Shown: positions 17,920-26,133 of the stretch, piece by piece
Position numbering within the stretch: the first letter of the stretch is position 1
Layout: every line of letters begins with the position of its first letter
Source of the DNA: Breoghania sp.
Lineage (GTDB): Bacteria; Pseudomonadota; Alphaproteobacteria; Rhizobiales; Stappiaceae
Direction: 5' to 3'
DNA: 64,000 nt
Assembly: GCF_963674635.1 (NCBI RefSeq)
Contig: NZ_OY771475.1
Span: 4,013,001-4,077,000, forward strand
Notes under the pieces: model-generated
Database searches by the model: none
What the model saw: the letters and a program-made list of their open reading frames with translations, nothing else
Told to the model about the DNA's origin: nothing
Translations under genes and position numbers: made by a program

Positions 17920-18864
17920 ATGTCCACCGGTACGCACGAATATCAGGAGGATCCGCGCAATGCGGAGATCCTCATTTCCGTCAATGGCGAGCTGTTCCCC
18001 CGCGAAAAGGCGATGGTGTCGGTGTTCGATTCCGGCTTCATTCTGGGCGACGGCGTGTGGGAGGGCCTGCGCGTCGTGGACGGTGGCATCGCCTATCTGA
18101 AGGCGCATCTCGACCGCCTTTATGACGGTGCGCATTATCTCGATATCGATATCGGGCTCACCCGCGAGGAGCTGACGGGGCGGCTTCACGATTGCCTTGA
18201 CGCCAACGGCATGCGCGATGGCGGGCATATCAGGCTGATGGTCACGCGCGGCATCAAGAAGACGCCCTATCAGGACCCGCGCATCACCATTGGCGCGGCC
18301 ACGGTGGTGATCATCCCCGAATACAAGACGCCCAACCCGGCCATCGCGGACAAGGGCATCACGCTTTTTACAGCCCATGTCCGGCGCACCGCGCCCGACA
18401 TGCAGGACCAGAAGCTCAACAGCCATTCCAAGCTCAACTGCATTCTCGCCTGCATTCAGGCGACCAAGGCGGGGGCGGACGAGGCCTTGATGCTGGACCC
18501 GGATGGCTGCGTGGCGACCTGCAACTCCACCCACTTCTTCATCGTGAAGGATGGGGAGGTGTGGACGTCGGATGGCATCTACTGTCTCGGTGGGATCACG
18601 CGCGCAAATGTCATCCGCTTGTGCCGCGAGAATGGCATCCCGGTTCACGAAAAGCGCTTCACCCTGTTCGATGTCTATTCCGCGGATGAGGCGTTCGTGA
18701 CCGGCACGTTCGCTGGATTGGTGCCCGTGCGCTCGGTTGACGGGCGCGAGATTGGCGCGGCTCCCGTGCAAGGGGCCGCGCGCTCCGGCCCGCTGACGGC
18801 GAAACTCAGCTCGATCTACAAGGTGGATGCACGGGATAGCGCCGCCCGGCGGGAAAAGGTCTGA
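17920..18864 (+). CDS. Class IV aminotransferase (branched-chain/D-amino acid type)
   Basis: 314 residues from the ATG at 17920, preceded by aagagag; a longer in-frame start at 17803 gives an unconserved leader. Fold-type IV PLP enzyme: FDSGFILGDGVWEGLRV near the N-terminus, then the PLP lysine in QKLNSHSKLNCILAC and the phosphate loop CLGGITRANVI. The family transfers amino groups between branched-chain or D-amino acids and 2-oxo acids; the substrate cannot be decided from sequence. It is followed after 3 bp by a sulfotransferase-like gene, so the two probably act together. Confidence 0.85.
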   Translation: MSTGTHEYQEDPRNAEILISVNGELFPREKAMVSVFDSGFILGDGVWEGLRVVDGGIAYLKAHLDRLYDGAHYLDIDIGLTREELTGRLHDCLDANGMRDGGHIRLMVTRGIKKTPYQDPRITIGAATVVIIPEYKTPNPAIADKGITLFTAHVRRTAPDMQDQKLNSHSKLNCILACIQATKAGADEALMLDPDGCVATCNSTHFFIVKDGEVWTSDGIYCLGGITRANVIRLCRENGIPVHEKRFTLFDVYSADEAFVTGTFAGLVPVRSVDGREIGAAPVQGAARSGPLTAKLSSIYKVDARDSAARREKV

Positions 18865-18867
18865 GCC

Positions 18868-19635
18868 ATGGGAATGGGGGGAACGATGGGGGAAACCGAG
18901 CCAACCGTGCGCATCGCCATGTGGTCAGGGCCGCGCAACATTTCCACCGCGATGATGCGGTCCTTCGAGAACCGGCCCGATACGGCCGTGTGGGACGAGC
19001 CCTTCTATGCGGCTTATCTCGCCATGACGGGCATCGTTCATCCGATGAATGACGAGATCCTTGACGCACATGAGACGGACTGGCGGGCCGTGGCCGACGG
19101 AGTGTTGGGGCCCGTGCCGGGCGGGGCGCGCATCTTCTATCAAAAGCACATGACCCATCACATGATCGCGGATATTGGCCGCGACTGGATGGATCACCGG
19201 GAAATCCGCCACGCCTTCCTGATCCGCAAGCCGGAGGAGGTGGTCGCGTCCTATTCCGCCAAGCGGGATGAGGTGTCACTGGCCGATCTCGGGTTTCTCC
19301 AGCAGGCGGAGATATTCGAGCGGGTGGCGGATCGCCTCGGCGAGGCCCCGGTGGTGGTGGACGGCGCGGATGTGCTGGCCGATCCGCGCGGCGTCCTGTC
19401 CAAGCTTTGCGGCAGGCTCGGCATCGGGTTCGATGAGGCGATGCTGTTCTGGCCTTCGGGACGGCGTGACAGCGACGGGGTGTGGGCGGCGCACTGGTAT
19501 CACGCGGTGGAAGCCTCCACCGGATTTGCCGCGCGCGAGGAGCGTGAGGTTGCGCCCTTGAGCGATGCGGGCCGCGCCATCGCGGAAGCAGCGAAGCCTG
19601 CCTATGAGCGGCTGGCGGCCTACGCGATCCGCTGA
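18868..19635 (+). CDS. Sulfotransferase-like P-loop protein
   Basis: 255 residues from the ATG at 18868; the ATG at 18886, preceded by a G-rich SD-like stretch, is equally possible. The N-terminal motif MWSGPRNISTAMMRSF matches the PAPS 5'-phosphosulfate loop of sulfotransferases, and IRKPEEVVASYSAKRDE resembles the 3'-phosphate-binding motif. Cytosolic, with no signal peptide. The substrate is unknown. Tight coupling to the aminotransferase gene suggests a shared small-molecule substrate. Confidence 0.75.
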   Translation: MGMGGTMGETEPTVRIAMWSGPRNISTAMMRSFENRPDTAVWDEPFYAAYLAMTGIVHPMNDEILDAHETDWRAVADGVLGPVPGGARIFYQKHMTHHMIADIGRDWMDHREIRHAFLIRKPEEVVASYSAKRDEVSLADLGFLQQAEIFERVADRLGEAPVVVDGADVLADPRGVLSKLCGRLGIGFDEAMLFWPSGRRDSDGVWAAHWYHAVEASTGFAAREEREVAPLSDAGRAIAEAAKPAYERLAAYAIR

Positions 19636-19804
19636 TCGGAAGACGACTATCAGCCACACCACATGAGGGGCCAGCGCCATGCGACTGGCCCTTTCGCGTT
19701 CCTGCTTTCGCAGAAGGGCCCGCCATTTCGGCGCAACGCATGCGGAACGAGCAGTTTTGAGCCCCAATGCCCGAAATTGATGCGAACGCTACGTCAGAAT
19801 GGAT

Positions 19805-19820
19805 TTGACTATTTGGTCAA
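19805..19820. promoter_or_regulatory. RutR-type operator upstream of preT
   Basis: TTGACTATTTGGTCAA matches the RutR consensus TTGACCA-NN-TGGTCAA at all but one defined position. It lies 178 bp before the preT start, and rutR itself is 3.7 kb downstream. Confidence 0.75.
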
Positions 19821-19997
19821 AAAACATCGACACTGATCTTGCGAGCCAGCCCGACAAACGAGGCGGGCCGTGAAAGACACCTTTTCAAGACGGGGACACG
19901 GCCCTTTTGCGGGCAATGTCCGAAAAGCAAATGGGAAACGCGCCTGCACCGCGGTGGCCTTGGCTGCCGGGCCGGTGATGCGCGACGAGGAGGTTCC

Positions 19998-21350
19998 ATG
20001 ACCGACGTGCCGTCCGGTCCGGACATTGCGAGCGGCCGCCTTTCCGCCGACGCCTATGTGACCAATTTCGCCGATCTGCACCCGCCGCTCGATGCCCACG
20101 AGGCTGTGGTGGAGGCCGATCGCTGCTACTTCTGCTATGACGCGCCGTGTACGGTGGCGTGTCCGACATCCATCGACATTCCGCTGTTCATCCGCCAGAT
20201 CTCCACCGGCAACGACACCGGGGCGGCCAAGACGATCTTCGAGCAGAACATTCTGGGCGGCATGTGCGCCCGCGTCTGCCCGACGGAAACCCTGTGCGAG
20301 CAGGCCTGTGTGCGCATGGAGGCGGAAGGAAAGCCGGTGAAGATCGGTCAGCTTCAGCGCCACGCGACCGATTATTTCATGGAGACCAAGCCGAAAAGCC
20401 TGACGGTGCGCGCACCGGAGACCGGCAAGACGGTGGCGGTCGTGGGCGGCGGCCCGGCGGGGCTTTCTTGCGCCCACGAACTTGCGGCCCTCGGGCACAC
20501 GGTCACCATCTATGATGCGCGCGAGAAACTTGGCGGGCTCAATGAATTCGGCATCGCGGCCTACAAGACCGTCAATGGCTTTGCGCAGGCCGAGGTCGAT
20601 TTCGTGCTCTCCGTGGGCGGCATCACCGTTGAGACCGGCAAGGCGCTGGGCCGGGATTTCTCGCTCGACGATCTGCGCGCAAAGCATGACGCGGTTTTCC
20701 TCGGGATGGGGCTTGCCGGGGTCAATGCGCTCAAGATCGAGGGCGAGGGTCTCGACGGTGTCCTCGATGCGGTCGACTACATTTCCGGCCTGCGTCAGGC
20801 CTCGGACCTGTCCACCCTGCCGGTGGGGCGTCGGGTCGTGGTGATCGGCGGCGGCATGACCGCCATCGATATCGCGGTGCAAATGAAGCGCCTGGGGGCG
20901 GAAGAGGTGACGATCGCCTATCGCCGCGGGGCCGCCGACATGAAGGCTTCGGAATTCGAGCAGGATCTGGCGCTGACAAGCGGTGTCACCATCCGCCACT
21001 GGATGCAGCCGGTTCTGCTCCAGGGCGAACAGGGCCATGTCAGCTCCATCGTTCTGGAAAAGACCGCGGTCGGTTCGAACGGCAAGCTCGCGGGCACCGG
21101 CGAGACGGTGCGTCTTGCCGCCGATCAGGTGTTCAAGGCCATCGGCCAGAGCTTTGTGGAAGAACCCTTCGAGGGCGCGACGCCCGCGCTTGAGGGCGGA
21201 CGCATCAAGGTGGATGCGGACGGCCTGACATCGCTTGGGTGTGTGTGGGCAGGCGGCGATTGCGTTGCGGGAGGCGAGGACCTGACGGTCGCAGCCGTTG
21301 CCGACGGCAAGCGCGCCGCACAAGCCATCCACCGTTCGTTCGGTTCTTGA
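19998..21350 (+). CDS. preT: NAD(P)H-dependent dihydropyrimidine dehydrogenase, small/FAD subunit PreT
   Basis: 450 residues from the ATG at 19998, preceded by gaggagg. The N-terminal Fe-S domain has the GltD-like cysteines CYFCYDAPCTVACPTSIDIP and GGMCARVCPTETLCEQAC. FAD-binding (VAVVGGGPAGLSCAHELA) and NAD(P)-binding (VVVIGGGMTAIDIAV) Rossmann motifs follow. The C-terminal WAGGDCVAGGEDLTVAA contacts FAD. With PreA it reduces uracil and thymine to the 5,6-dihydro forms, the first step of the reductive pathway. The gene is behind a RutR-type operator, with preA 13 bp downstream. Confidence 0.93.
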   Translation: MTDVPSGPDIASGRLSADAYVTNFADLHPPLDAHEAVVEADRCYFCYDAPCTVACPTSIDIPLFIRQISTGNDTGAAKTIFEQNILGGMCARVCPTETLCEQACVRMEAEGKPVKIGQLQRHATDYFMETKPKSLTVRAPETGKTVAVVGGGPAGLSCAHELAALGHTVTIYDAREKLGGLNEFGIAAYKTVNGFAQAEVDFVLSVGGITVETGKALGRDFSLDDLRAKHDAVFLGMGLAGVNALKIEGEGLDGVLDAVDYISGLRQASDLSTLPVGRRVVVIGGGMTAIDIAVQMKRLGAEEVTIAYRRGAADMKASEFEQDLALTSGVTIRHWMQPVLLQGEQGHVSSIVLEKTAVGSNGKLAGTGETVRLAADQVFKAIGQSFVEEPFEGATPALEGGRIKVDADGLTSLGCVWAGGDCVAGGEDLTVAAVADGKRAAQAIHRSFGS

Positions 21351-21363
21351 GGGAGACAAGACC

Positions 21364-22677
21364 ATGGCCGATCTCACCAGCACATTCGCCGGTATCAAGT
21401 CGCCGAACCCGTTCTGGTTGGCCTCCGCGCCGCCGACGGACAAGGAATACAACGTCGTTCGCGCCTATGAGGCGGGCTGGGGCGGTGTCGTGTGGAAGAC
21501 GCTTGGCGACGGCGACCCGGTCGTCAATGTCAACGGTCCGCGCTACGGCGCGATCCACGGCAAGGACCGTTCGCTGACGGGGCTCAACAATATCGAGCTG
21601 ATCACCGACCGTCCGTTGCAGCTGAACCTGCAGGAAATCAAGCGGGTCAAGAAGGCCTGGCCCGACCGGGCGCTCGTCGTCTCTCTCATGGTGGCGTGCG
21701 AGGAAGAGAACTGGGCGAATATCGTCAAGCTCGTGGAAGAGACGGAGGCCGATGGCATCGAACTGAATTTCGGCTGTCCGCATGGCATGTCGGAACGCGG
21801 CATGGGTGCGGCTGTCGGCCAGGTGCCGGACTATATCGAGATGGTCACGCGCTGGTGCAAGAAGCACACGCGCATGCCCGTGATCGTGAAGCTGACGCCG
21901 AACATCACCGATATCCGCTATCCCGCGCGCGCCGCGCATGCGGGCGGGGCGGATGCGGTGTCGCTGATCAACACGATCAATTCCATCGTTTCCGTGGATC
22001 TCGACCAGATGGCCCCGTCGCCGACCATCGACGGCAAGGGAACCCATGGCGGGTTCTGCGGCCCGGCGGTGAAGCCGATCGCGCTCAACATGGTGGCGGA
22101 AATAGCCCGCGATGCGGAAACGCGCGGTCTGCCGATTTCCGGCATTGGCGGCATCACCACCTGGCGCGATGCGGCCGAATTCATGGCGCTTGGAGCGGGC
22201 AACGTGCAGGTTTGCACCGCGGCCATGACATATGGCTTCAAGATCGTGGAAGAGATGGCCTCCGGCCTTTCCGACTGGATGGACGAAAAGGGCTACACGG
22301 CGACGTCGGACTTCGTCGGACAGGCGGTGCCCAATGTCACCGACTGGCAGTTCCTCAACCTCAACTACATCGCCAAGGCGAAGATCAATCAGGATCTCTG
22401 CATCAAGTGCGGCCGTTGTCACATCGCCTGCGAGGACACCTCGCATCAGGCGATCACCAACATGATCGACGGTGCGCGCGGCTTTGAGGTGATCGACGAG
22501 GAATGCGTGGGTTGCAATCTCTGCGTCAACGTGTGCCCGGTGGAAGGCTGCATCACCATGGAGGCGATGGAGCCGGGCTCGGTCGATCCGCGTACCGACA
22601 AGGCGGTGGAAGCTGCCTACGCCAACTGGACGACCCATCCCAACAACCCGAACCGGGTGGGCGTTCCAGCTGAGTAG
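21364..22677 (+). CDS. preA: NAD-dependent dihydropyrimidine dehydrogenase, large subunit PreA
   Basis: 437 residues from the ATG at 21364, with gggag before it. The FMN-binding TIM barrel of the dihydroorotate dehydrogenase type covers ~1-310. It holds the active-site loop NFGCPHGMSERGMGAA with catalytic Cys, plus GIGGITTWRDAAEF for FMN phosphate. The C-terminal ferredoxin domain has two 4Fe-4S motifs, CIKCGRCHIAC and CVGCNLCVNVCPVEGC. It forms a complex with PreT that converts uracil to dihydrouracil. Fe-S clusters pass electrons between the two flavins. Confidence 0.95.
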   Translation: MADLTSTFAGIKSPNPFWLASAPPTDKEYNVVRAYEAGWGGVVWKTLGDGDPVVNVNGPRYGAIHGKDRSLTGLNNIELITDRPLQLNLQEIKRVKKAWPDRALVVSLMVACEEENWANIVKLVEETEADGIELNFGCPHGMSERGMGAAVGQVPDYIEMVTRWCKKHTRMPVIVKLTPNITDIRYPARAAHAGGADAVSLINTINSIVSVDLDQMAPSPTIDGKGTHGGFCGPAVKPIALNMVAEIARDAETRGLPISGIGGITTWRDAAEFMALGAGNVQVCTAAMTYGFKIVEEMASGLSDWMDEKGYTATSDFVGQAVPNVTDWQFLNLNYIAKAKINQDLCIKCGRCHIACEDTSHQAITNMIDGARGFEVIDEECVGCNLCVNVCPVEGCITMEAMEPGSVDPRTDKAVEAAYANWTTHPNNPNRVGVPAE

Positions 22678-22737
22678 ATTGCCGTAAGGGAAGGTTTGTT
22701 ATAGAATGGCCGCGCTCACATTTTATTGGGTGCGGCC

Positions 22738-23121
22738 ATGTTCCGTTATTTCACACATATTATATTTGCATCCCTGTTTTCGTGCCTGCTGGTTGCTCCT
22801 GTTCTGGCCCAGCAAGCAGACGCCAGGTCCAAGGAAATGTTCGAGGTTCCGGTTGGCAGCGTTATTGAGCCGCGTGGTGATGGTATCTCTGCCTGGAACC
22901 AACCCCCGTCAGGCTTTTTGAATTCACTTGGCGACAAGGTCGGAAAACTCGACGGCAAAAAGGAATATGTCGTTGAAGACCGGAAAGAAGTGCCCTCCAT
23001 CTTCGGCAAGCAATACTGGTTGAAGGTGCGTCCGGCAGACGGCGTGGGGGATTGCGGTCCCGCCGGGTGCTGGGCCTATCAGGGCAAGCTGGGTGGCAGC
23101 ACCAATTTTTCTCCGAAGTGA
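22738..23121 (+). CDS. Small secreted protein of unknown function
   Basis: 127 residues from the ATG at 22738; a TTG at 22726 is an alternative. A clear signal peptide (FASLFSCLLVAPVLA, cleavage after LAQQ) precedes ~105 residues with VVEDRKEVPSIFGKQYWLKVRP and a CGPAGCWAYQGKL pair of cysteines that could form a disulfide. The end looks SH3-like, but I do not recognise the family. It lies between preA and rutR, with another unknown small gene 33 bp downstream. Confidence 0.6.
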   Translation: MFRYFTHIIFASLFSCLLVAPVLAQQADARSKEMFEVPVGSVIEPRGDGISAWNQPPSGFLNSLGDKVGKLDGKKEYVVEDRKEVPSIFGKQYWLKVRPADGVGDCGPAGCWAYQGKLGGSTNFSPK

Positions 23122-23154
23122 CGGTTTCGACAGTGGAAAGTGCTGGAGGTTATG

Positions 23155-23481
23155 ATGGAAGGAATTGCAGGAGACCCAACCTCTCCAATCTGGTCTCAGT
23201 TGGCCGTGACCCTGGCCGTCATTGCAGTCTTTTTCGCCGGTCTTTTTGTTCGGCAAGTCTTGGCGGGTGACCAAAAGCTCAACTGGAAGCAAGCGCTCGC
23301 CACGGGGTGTGCCGTCTTCTTTATGGGAAGCGTGCCGCTTTGCGAGATCATTCACAAATCCATTCTGGGCGCGAGCAGCCTGTTTCCCATCCTGTCGGCC
23401 TTCGTTCCCGTTTTTGGAGCTGGCTTTGCCTCCAATGAGGAAATCAAGAAGCACTTGAAGGGCAGCGCGAAGGCGGCCTGA
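23155..23481 (+). CDS. Small two-helix membrane protein of unknown function
   Basis: 108 residues from the ATG at 23155, chosen because GGAGG at 23144-23148 is well spaced; a start at 23140 or 23152 is possible. Two hydrophobic segments (LAVTLAVIAVFFAGLFV; LFPILSAFVPVFGAGFA) plus a weaker middle one (ALATGCAVFFMG) are seen. Topology is somewhat holin-like, but there is no lysis gene near. It is likely cotranscribed with the preceding secreted protein. No function can be given. Confidence 0.55.
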   Translation: MEGIAGDPTSPIWSQLAVTLAVIAVFFAGLFVRQVLAGDQKLNWKQALATGCAVFFMGSVPLCEIIHKSILGASSLFPILSAFVPVFGAGFASNEEIKKHLKGSAKAA

Positions 23482-23519
23482 AACGGCTGCCGCCTCATGT
23501 GCCGATCCGGGGGCCGGCC

Positions 23520-24176
23520 TCAGGGGATGAGGCCGTTCAGGAAGATCGCCTTCAGCGTCGCCTCCGTTTCGCTTTGGAAATCGGGCTGTTCGATGGTGCG
23601 CCCGGTGATCGCCTGAATCTGCGTCTCGAAATCCGCGTAGTGCTGGGTGGTTGCCCAGATCATGAAGATCACGTGGTAGGGATCAACCGCGCGCAGCCTG
23701 CCCTGATCGATCCATGTGCGGATGATCTTGACCTTGGCGTCGACCAGATCGCGCAAGGGACCTTGCAGCACGTCCATCATCATCGGCGCGCCTTCCAGGA
23801 TCTCGTTGGCGAAGAGACGCGAGGCACGCGGATTTTCCGCCGAGTGCTGGAGCTTGCGTGAGATGTAGTCGCCAAGTTCCTCGGCCGGATCTCCCTCCAC
23901 ATCAAGGGCGCGCAGGGGGGCAAGCCATTCTGTCAGGATTTCCCCCAGAACGGCCTTATATATCTGCGACTTGGAGGCGTAATAATAAAGCAGGTTCGAC
24001 TTCGACATGCCCGCCTGACGGGCGATCTGGTCGAGCGTCGTGCCGCGAAAGCCGGAACGGGAGAACATGTCCAGCGCGGCCTCCAGGATGCGATCCCTGT
24101 TCTCCGTCTGGATACGGGTCTGCTTGCGCGCTGAGCCGAAATCCCCGGTCGCAAAATCGATCATGTCATCGGTCAT
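23520..24176 (-). CDS. rutR: Pyrimidine-responsive TetR-family regulator RutR
   Basis: 218 residues from the ATG at 24176; an upstream TTG is rejected. The N-terminal HTH reads LDMFSRSGFRGTTLDQIARQAGMSKSNLLYYYASK. The ligand domain has strings close to E. coli RutR: PRASRLFANEILEGAP and PYHVIFMIWATTQHYADF. RutR binds uracil/thymine and leaves its operator, derepressing pyrimidine genes. Two sites matching its consensus occur in this window (19805 and 24460), flanking its own gene. It is transcribed away from the aminotransferase gene, and the 24460 operator sits between the two. Confidence 0.93.
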   Translation of the reverse strand: MTDDMIDFATGDFGSARKQTRIQTENRDRILEAALDMFSRSGFRGTTLDQIARQAGMSKSNLLYYYASKSQIYKAVLGEILTEWLAPLRALDVEGDPAEELGDYISRKLQHSAENPRASRLFANEILEGAPMMMDVLQGPLRDLVDAKVKIIRTWIDQGRLRAVDPYHVIFMIWATTQHYADFETQIQAITGRTIEQPDFQSETEATLKAIFLNGLIP

Positions 24177-24425
24177 GGTTGTTTGGGGTCCCAACGGGAT
24201 TTCACGGGCTCAACTCCTGCGTTTTCGCCTTTGGCATCGCGCGTTTCCTCTCCCTGGCAAGCGGTGCGCATGACGGGGTTTCACTATCATGCTCCATCCT
24301 TTCGTATGGGAGGCGAAAAAGAAGAGCAGCCATCGCCCATTTTTCGCGCGCAGTTCTTCAAAACATCAAGTTTTTCGGACCGTTTCACCTGATTGCTTTT
24401 GCATCGACATGGATAGAAAATGACC

Positions 24426-24455
24426 TTGACCGCCATCGGGCGGGGCTCCTATCGT
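24426..24455 (+). promoter_or_regulatory. Candidate promoter of the aminotransferase operon
   Basis: TTGACC at 24426 and TATCGT at 24450, spaced 18 bp, form a plausible sigma70-type pair. The RutR operator starts 5 bp after the -10 element, a position where a repressor would cover the transcription start. Confidence 0.35.
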
Positions 24456-24459
24456 TATC

Positions 24460-24475
24460 TTGACCAAATGGTCAG
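24460..24475. promoter_or_regulatory. RutR-type operator upstream of the aminotransferase gene
   Basis: TTGACCAAATGGTCAG matches TTGACCA-NN-TGGTCAA at every defined position except the last. It lies 186 bp before the aminotransferase start and 284 bp before the divergent rutR start, so it may control both. Confidence 0.82.
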
Positions 24476-24660
24476 AATTCGCGACGTGAGGCGGGCGATA
24501 GTCTACGATCCTCTCGCAGGGTTTTATGGATTAATCGCGTGCTGGGCAACTTGTGACGCTGGGGCAACTACCCCCGAGGGATGCAGGCGCCGGACGCAGC
24601 GAAGCTGGCCCTCGTGCGCGCCTGACCGGGAACCGGCAGGCGTGGCCCTTCGGAGGAAAC

Positions 24661-25980
24661 ATGTCGCAGGCCGTCACCAACAATCTCGAAGCGTTCTGGA
24701 TGCCGTTCACGGCGAACCGGCAGTTCAAGAAAAACCCGCGCATGCTGGTGGGTGCAAAGGACATGCACTACACCAACGCAGAAGGGCGCCAGATCCTCGA
24801 CGGGACGGCGGGCCTGTGGTGCTGCAATGCCGGTCATGCCCGCCCGAAGGTGGTGGAAGCGATCCAGAAACAGGCGGCAGAACTCGACTATGCGCCCGCG
24901 TTCCAGATGGGCCACCCCAAGGCCTTCGAGCTTGCCGCGCGTCTTTCCGCGATGATGCCCACGCCGCTGGACCATGTGTTCTTCACCAATTCAGGTTCTG
25001 AATCGGTGGAAACCGCGCTGAAGACGGCGATCGCCTATCACCGCGCCAAGGGCAATGCGGCCAAGACCCGTCTCATCGGCCGTCAGCGCGGCTATCACGG
25101 CGTGAATTTCGGCGGCATCTCGGTCGGCGGCATTTCCGGCAACCGCAAGATGTTCGGCGGGCTTCTCACCGGCGTCGATCATATCCGCGACACCCATGAC
25201 ATCGAGCGAAACGCCTTCTCGCGCGGCCAGCCCGAGCATGGTGCGGAGTTCGCCGACGATCTGCTGAACGTCATCAAGCTGCATGATCCGTCCACGATTG
25301 CAGCCGTGATCGTGGAGCCGATGGCGGGTTCCACCGGTGTTCTCATTCCGCCCAAGGGGTATCTGGAGCGGCTGCGCAAGATCTGCTCCGACAACGATAT
25401 CCTGCTGATCTTCGATGAGGTGATCACCGGCTTCGGGCGTCTGGGCTCAGCCTTCGCGGTGGAGCATTTCGGCGTTGTGCCCGACATGGTGACGCTGGCC
25501 AAGGGCATCACCTCCGGCACGGTGCCGATGGGCGCGGTGATGGTGTCCTCCGATATCTACGAGGCCTTCATGCAGGGCCCGGAGCACATGATCGAGTTCT
25601 TCCACGGCTACACCTATTCGGGCCATCCGCTGGCCTGTGCGGCCGCGCTCGGCACCCTCGACACCTACGAGGACGAGGGGCTTATGACCCGCGGGGCGGA
25701 GCTTCAGGATTACTGGGCCGATGCGCTGCACGGCCTGAAGGACCATCCGCATGTCATCGACATCCGCAACCTGGGCCTGATCGGCGCGGTCGAGCTTGAG
25801 CCAATTGCGGGCGAGCCGACCAAGCGTGCCTTCTCCGCCTTCCTGAAGGCCTATGAGGAGGGGCTGATGATCCGCACCACCGGCGACATCATCGCGCTGT
25901 CACCGCCGCTGATCATCTCCAAGGCGCAGATCGACGAGCTGTTCGGCATCCTGTCGAAGGTTCTGAAGGCGATCGACTAG
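24661..25980 (+). CDS. Omega-amino acid:pyruvate aminotransferase (beta-alanine)
   Basis: 439 residues from the ATG at 24661, preceded by GGAGGAAAC. Class III PLP aminotransferase: DGTAGLWCCNAGHARP, FTNSGSESVETALK (PLP phosphate), LLIFDEVITGFGRLG (Asp on the PLP nitrogen) and PLP Lys in VTLAKGITSGTVPMG. In this cluster it most likely converts beta-alanine (or 3-aminoisobutyrate from thymine) plus pyruvate to malonate semialdehyde plus alanine, the last step of the reductive pathway. It is first in the long plus-strand pyrimidine gene series. Confidence 0.9.
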   Translation: MSQAVTNNLEAFWMPFTANRQFKKNPRMLVGAKDMHYTNAEGRQILDGTAGLWCCNAGHARPKVVEAIQKQAAELDYAPAFQMGHPKAFELAARLSAMMPTPLDHVFFTNSGSESVETALKTAIAYHRAKGNAAKTRLIGRQRGYHGVNFGGISVGGISGNRKMFGGLLTGVDHIRDTHDIERNAFSRGQPEHGAEFADDLLNVIKLHDPSTIAAVIVEPMAGSTGVLIPPKGYLERLRKICSDNDILLIFDEVITGFGRLGSAFAVEHFGVVPDMVTLAKGITSGTVPMGAVMVSSDIYEAFMQGPEHMIEFFHGYTYSGHPLACAAALGTLDTYEDEGLMTRGAELQDYWADALHGLKDHPHVIDIRNLGLIGAVELEPIAGEPTKRAFSAFLKAYEEGLMIRTTGDIIALSPPLIISKAQIDELFGILSKVLKAID

Positions 25981-26133
25981 GGTTGCCACTCCAACCGGGC
26001 GCAGCAAGAGACATTCGTCATCCCGGCCCGATCAGGTGTTCCGGGGTGGCGTCACGAGTGAAATTCAAAAAGGGCGCGGCGAAAAACAAGCGCCTGCTTT
26101 CCAGACATATGGCCAGATCCAAGGGGAACTGAA

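Noticed and set aside
19839..19997. Longer start for preT at 19839
   Set aside because: The extra 53 residues are not flavoprotein-like, and a strong gaggagg site precedes the ATG at 19998.
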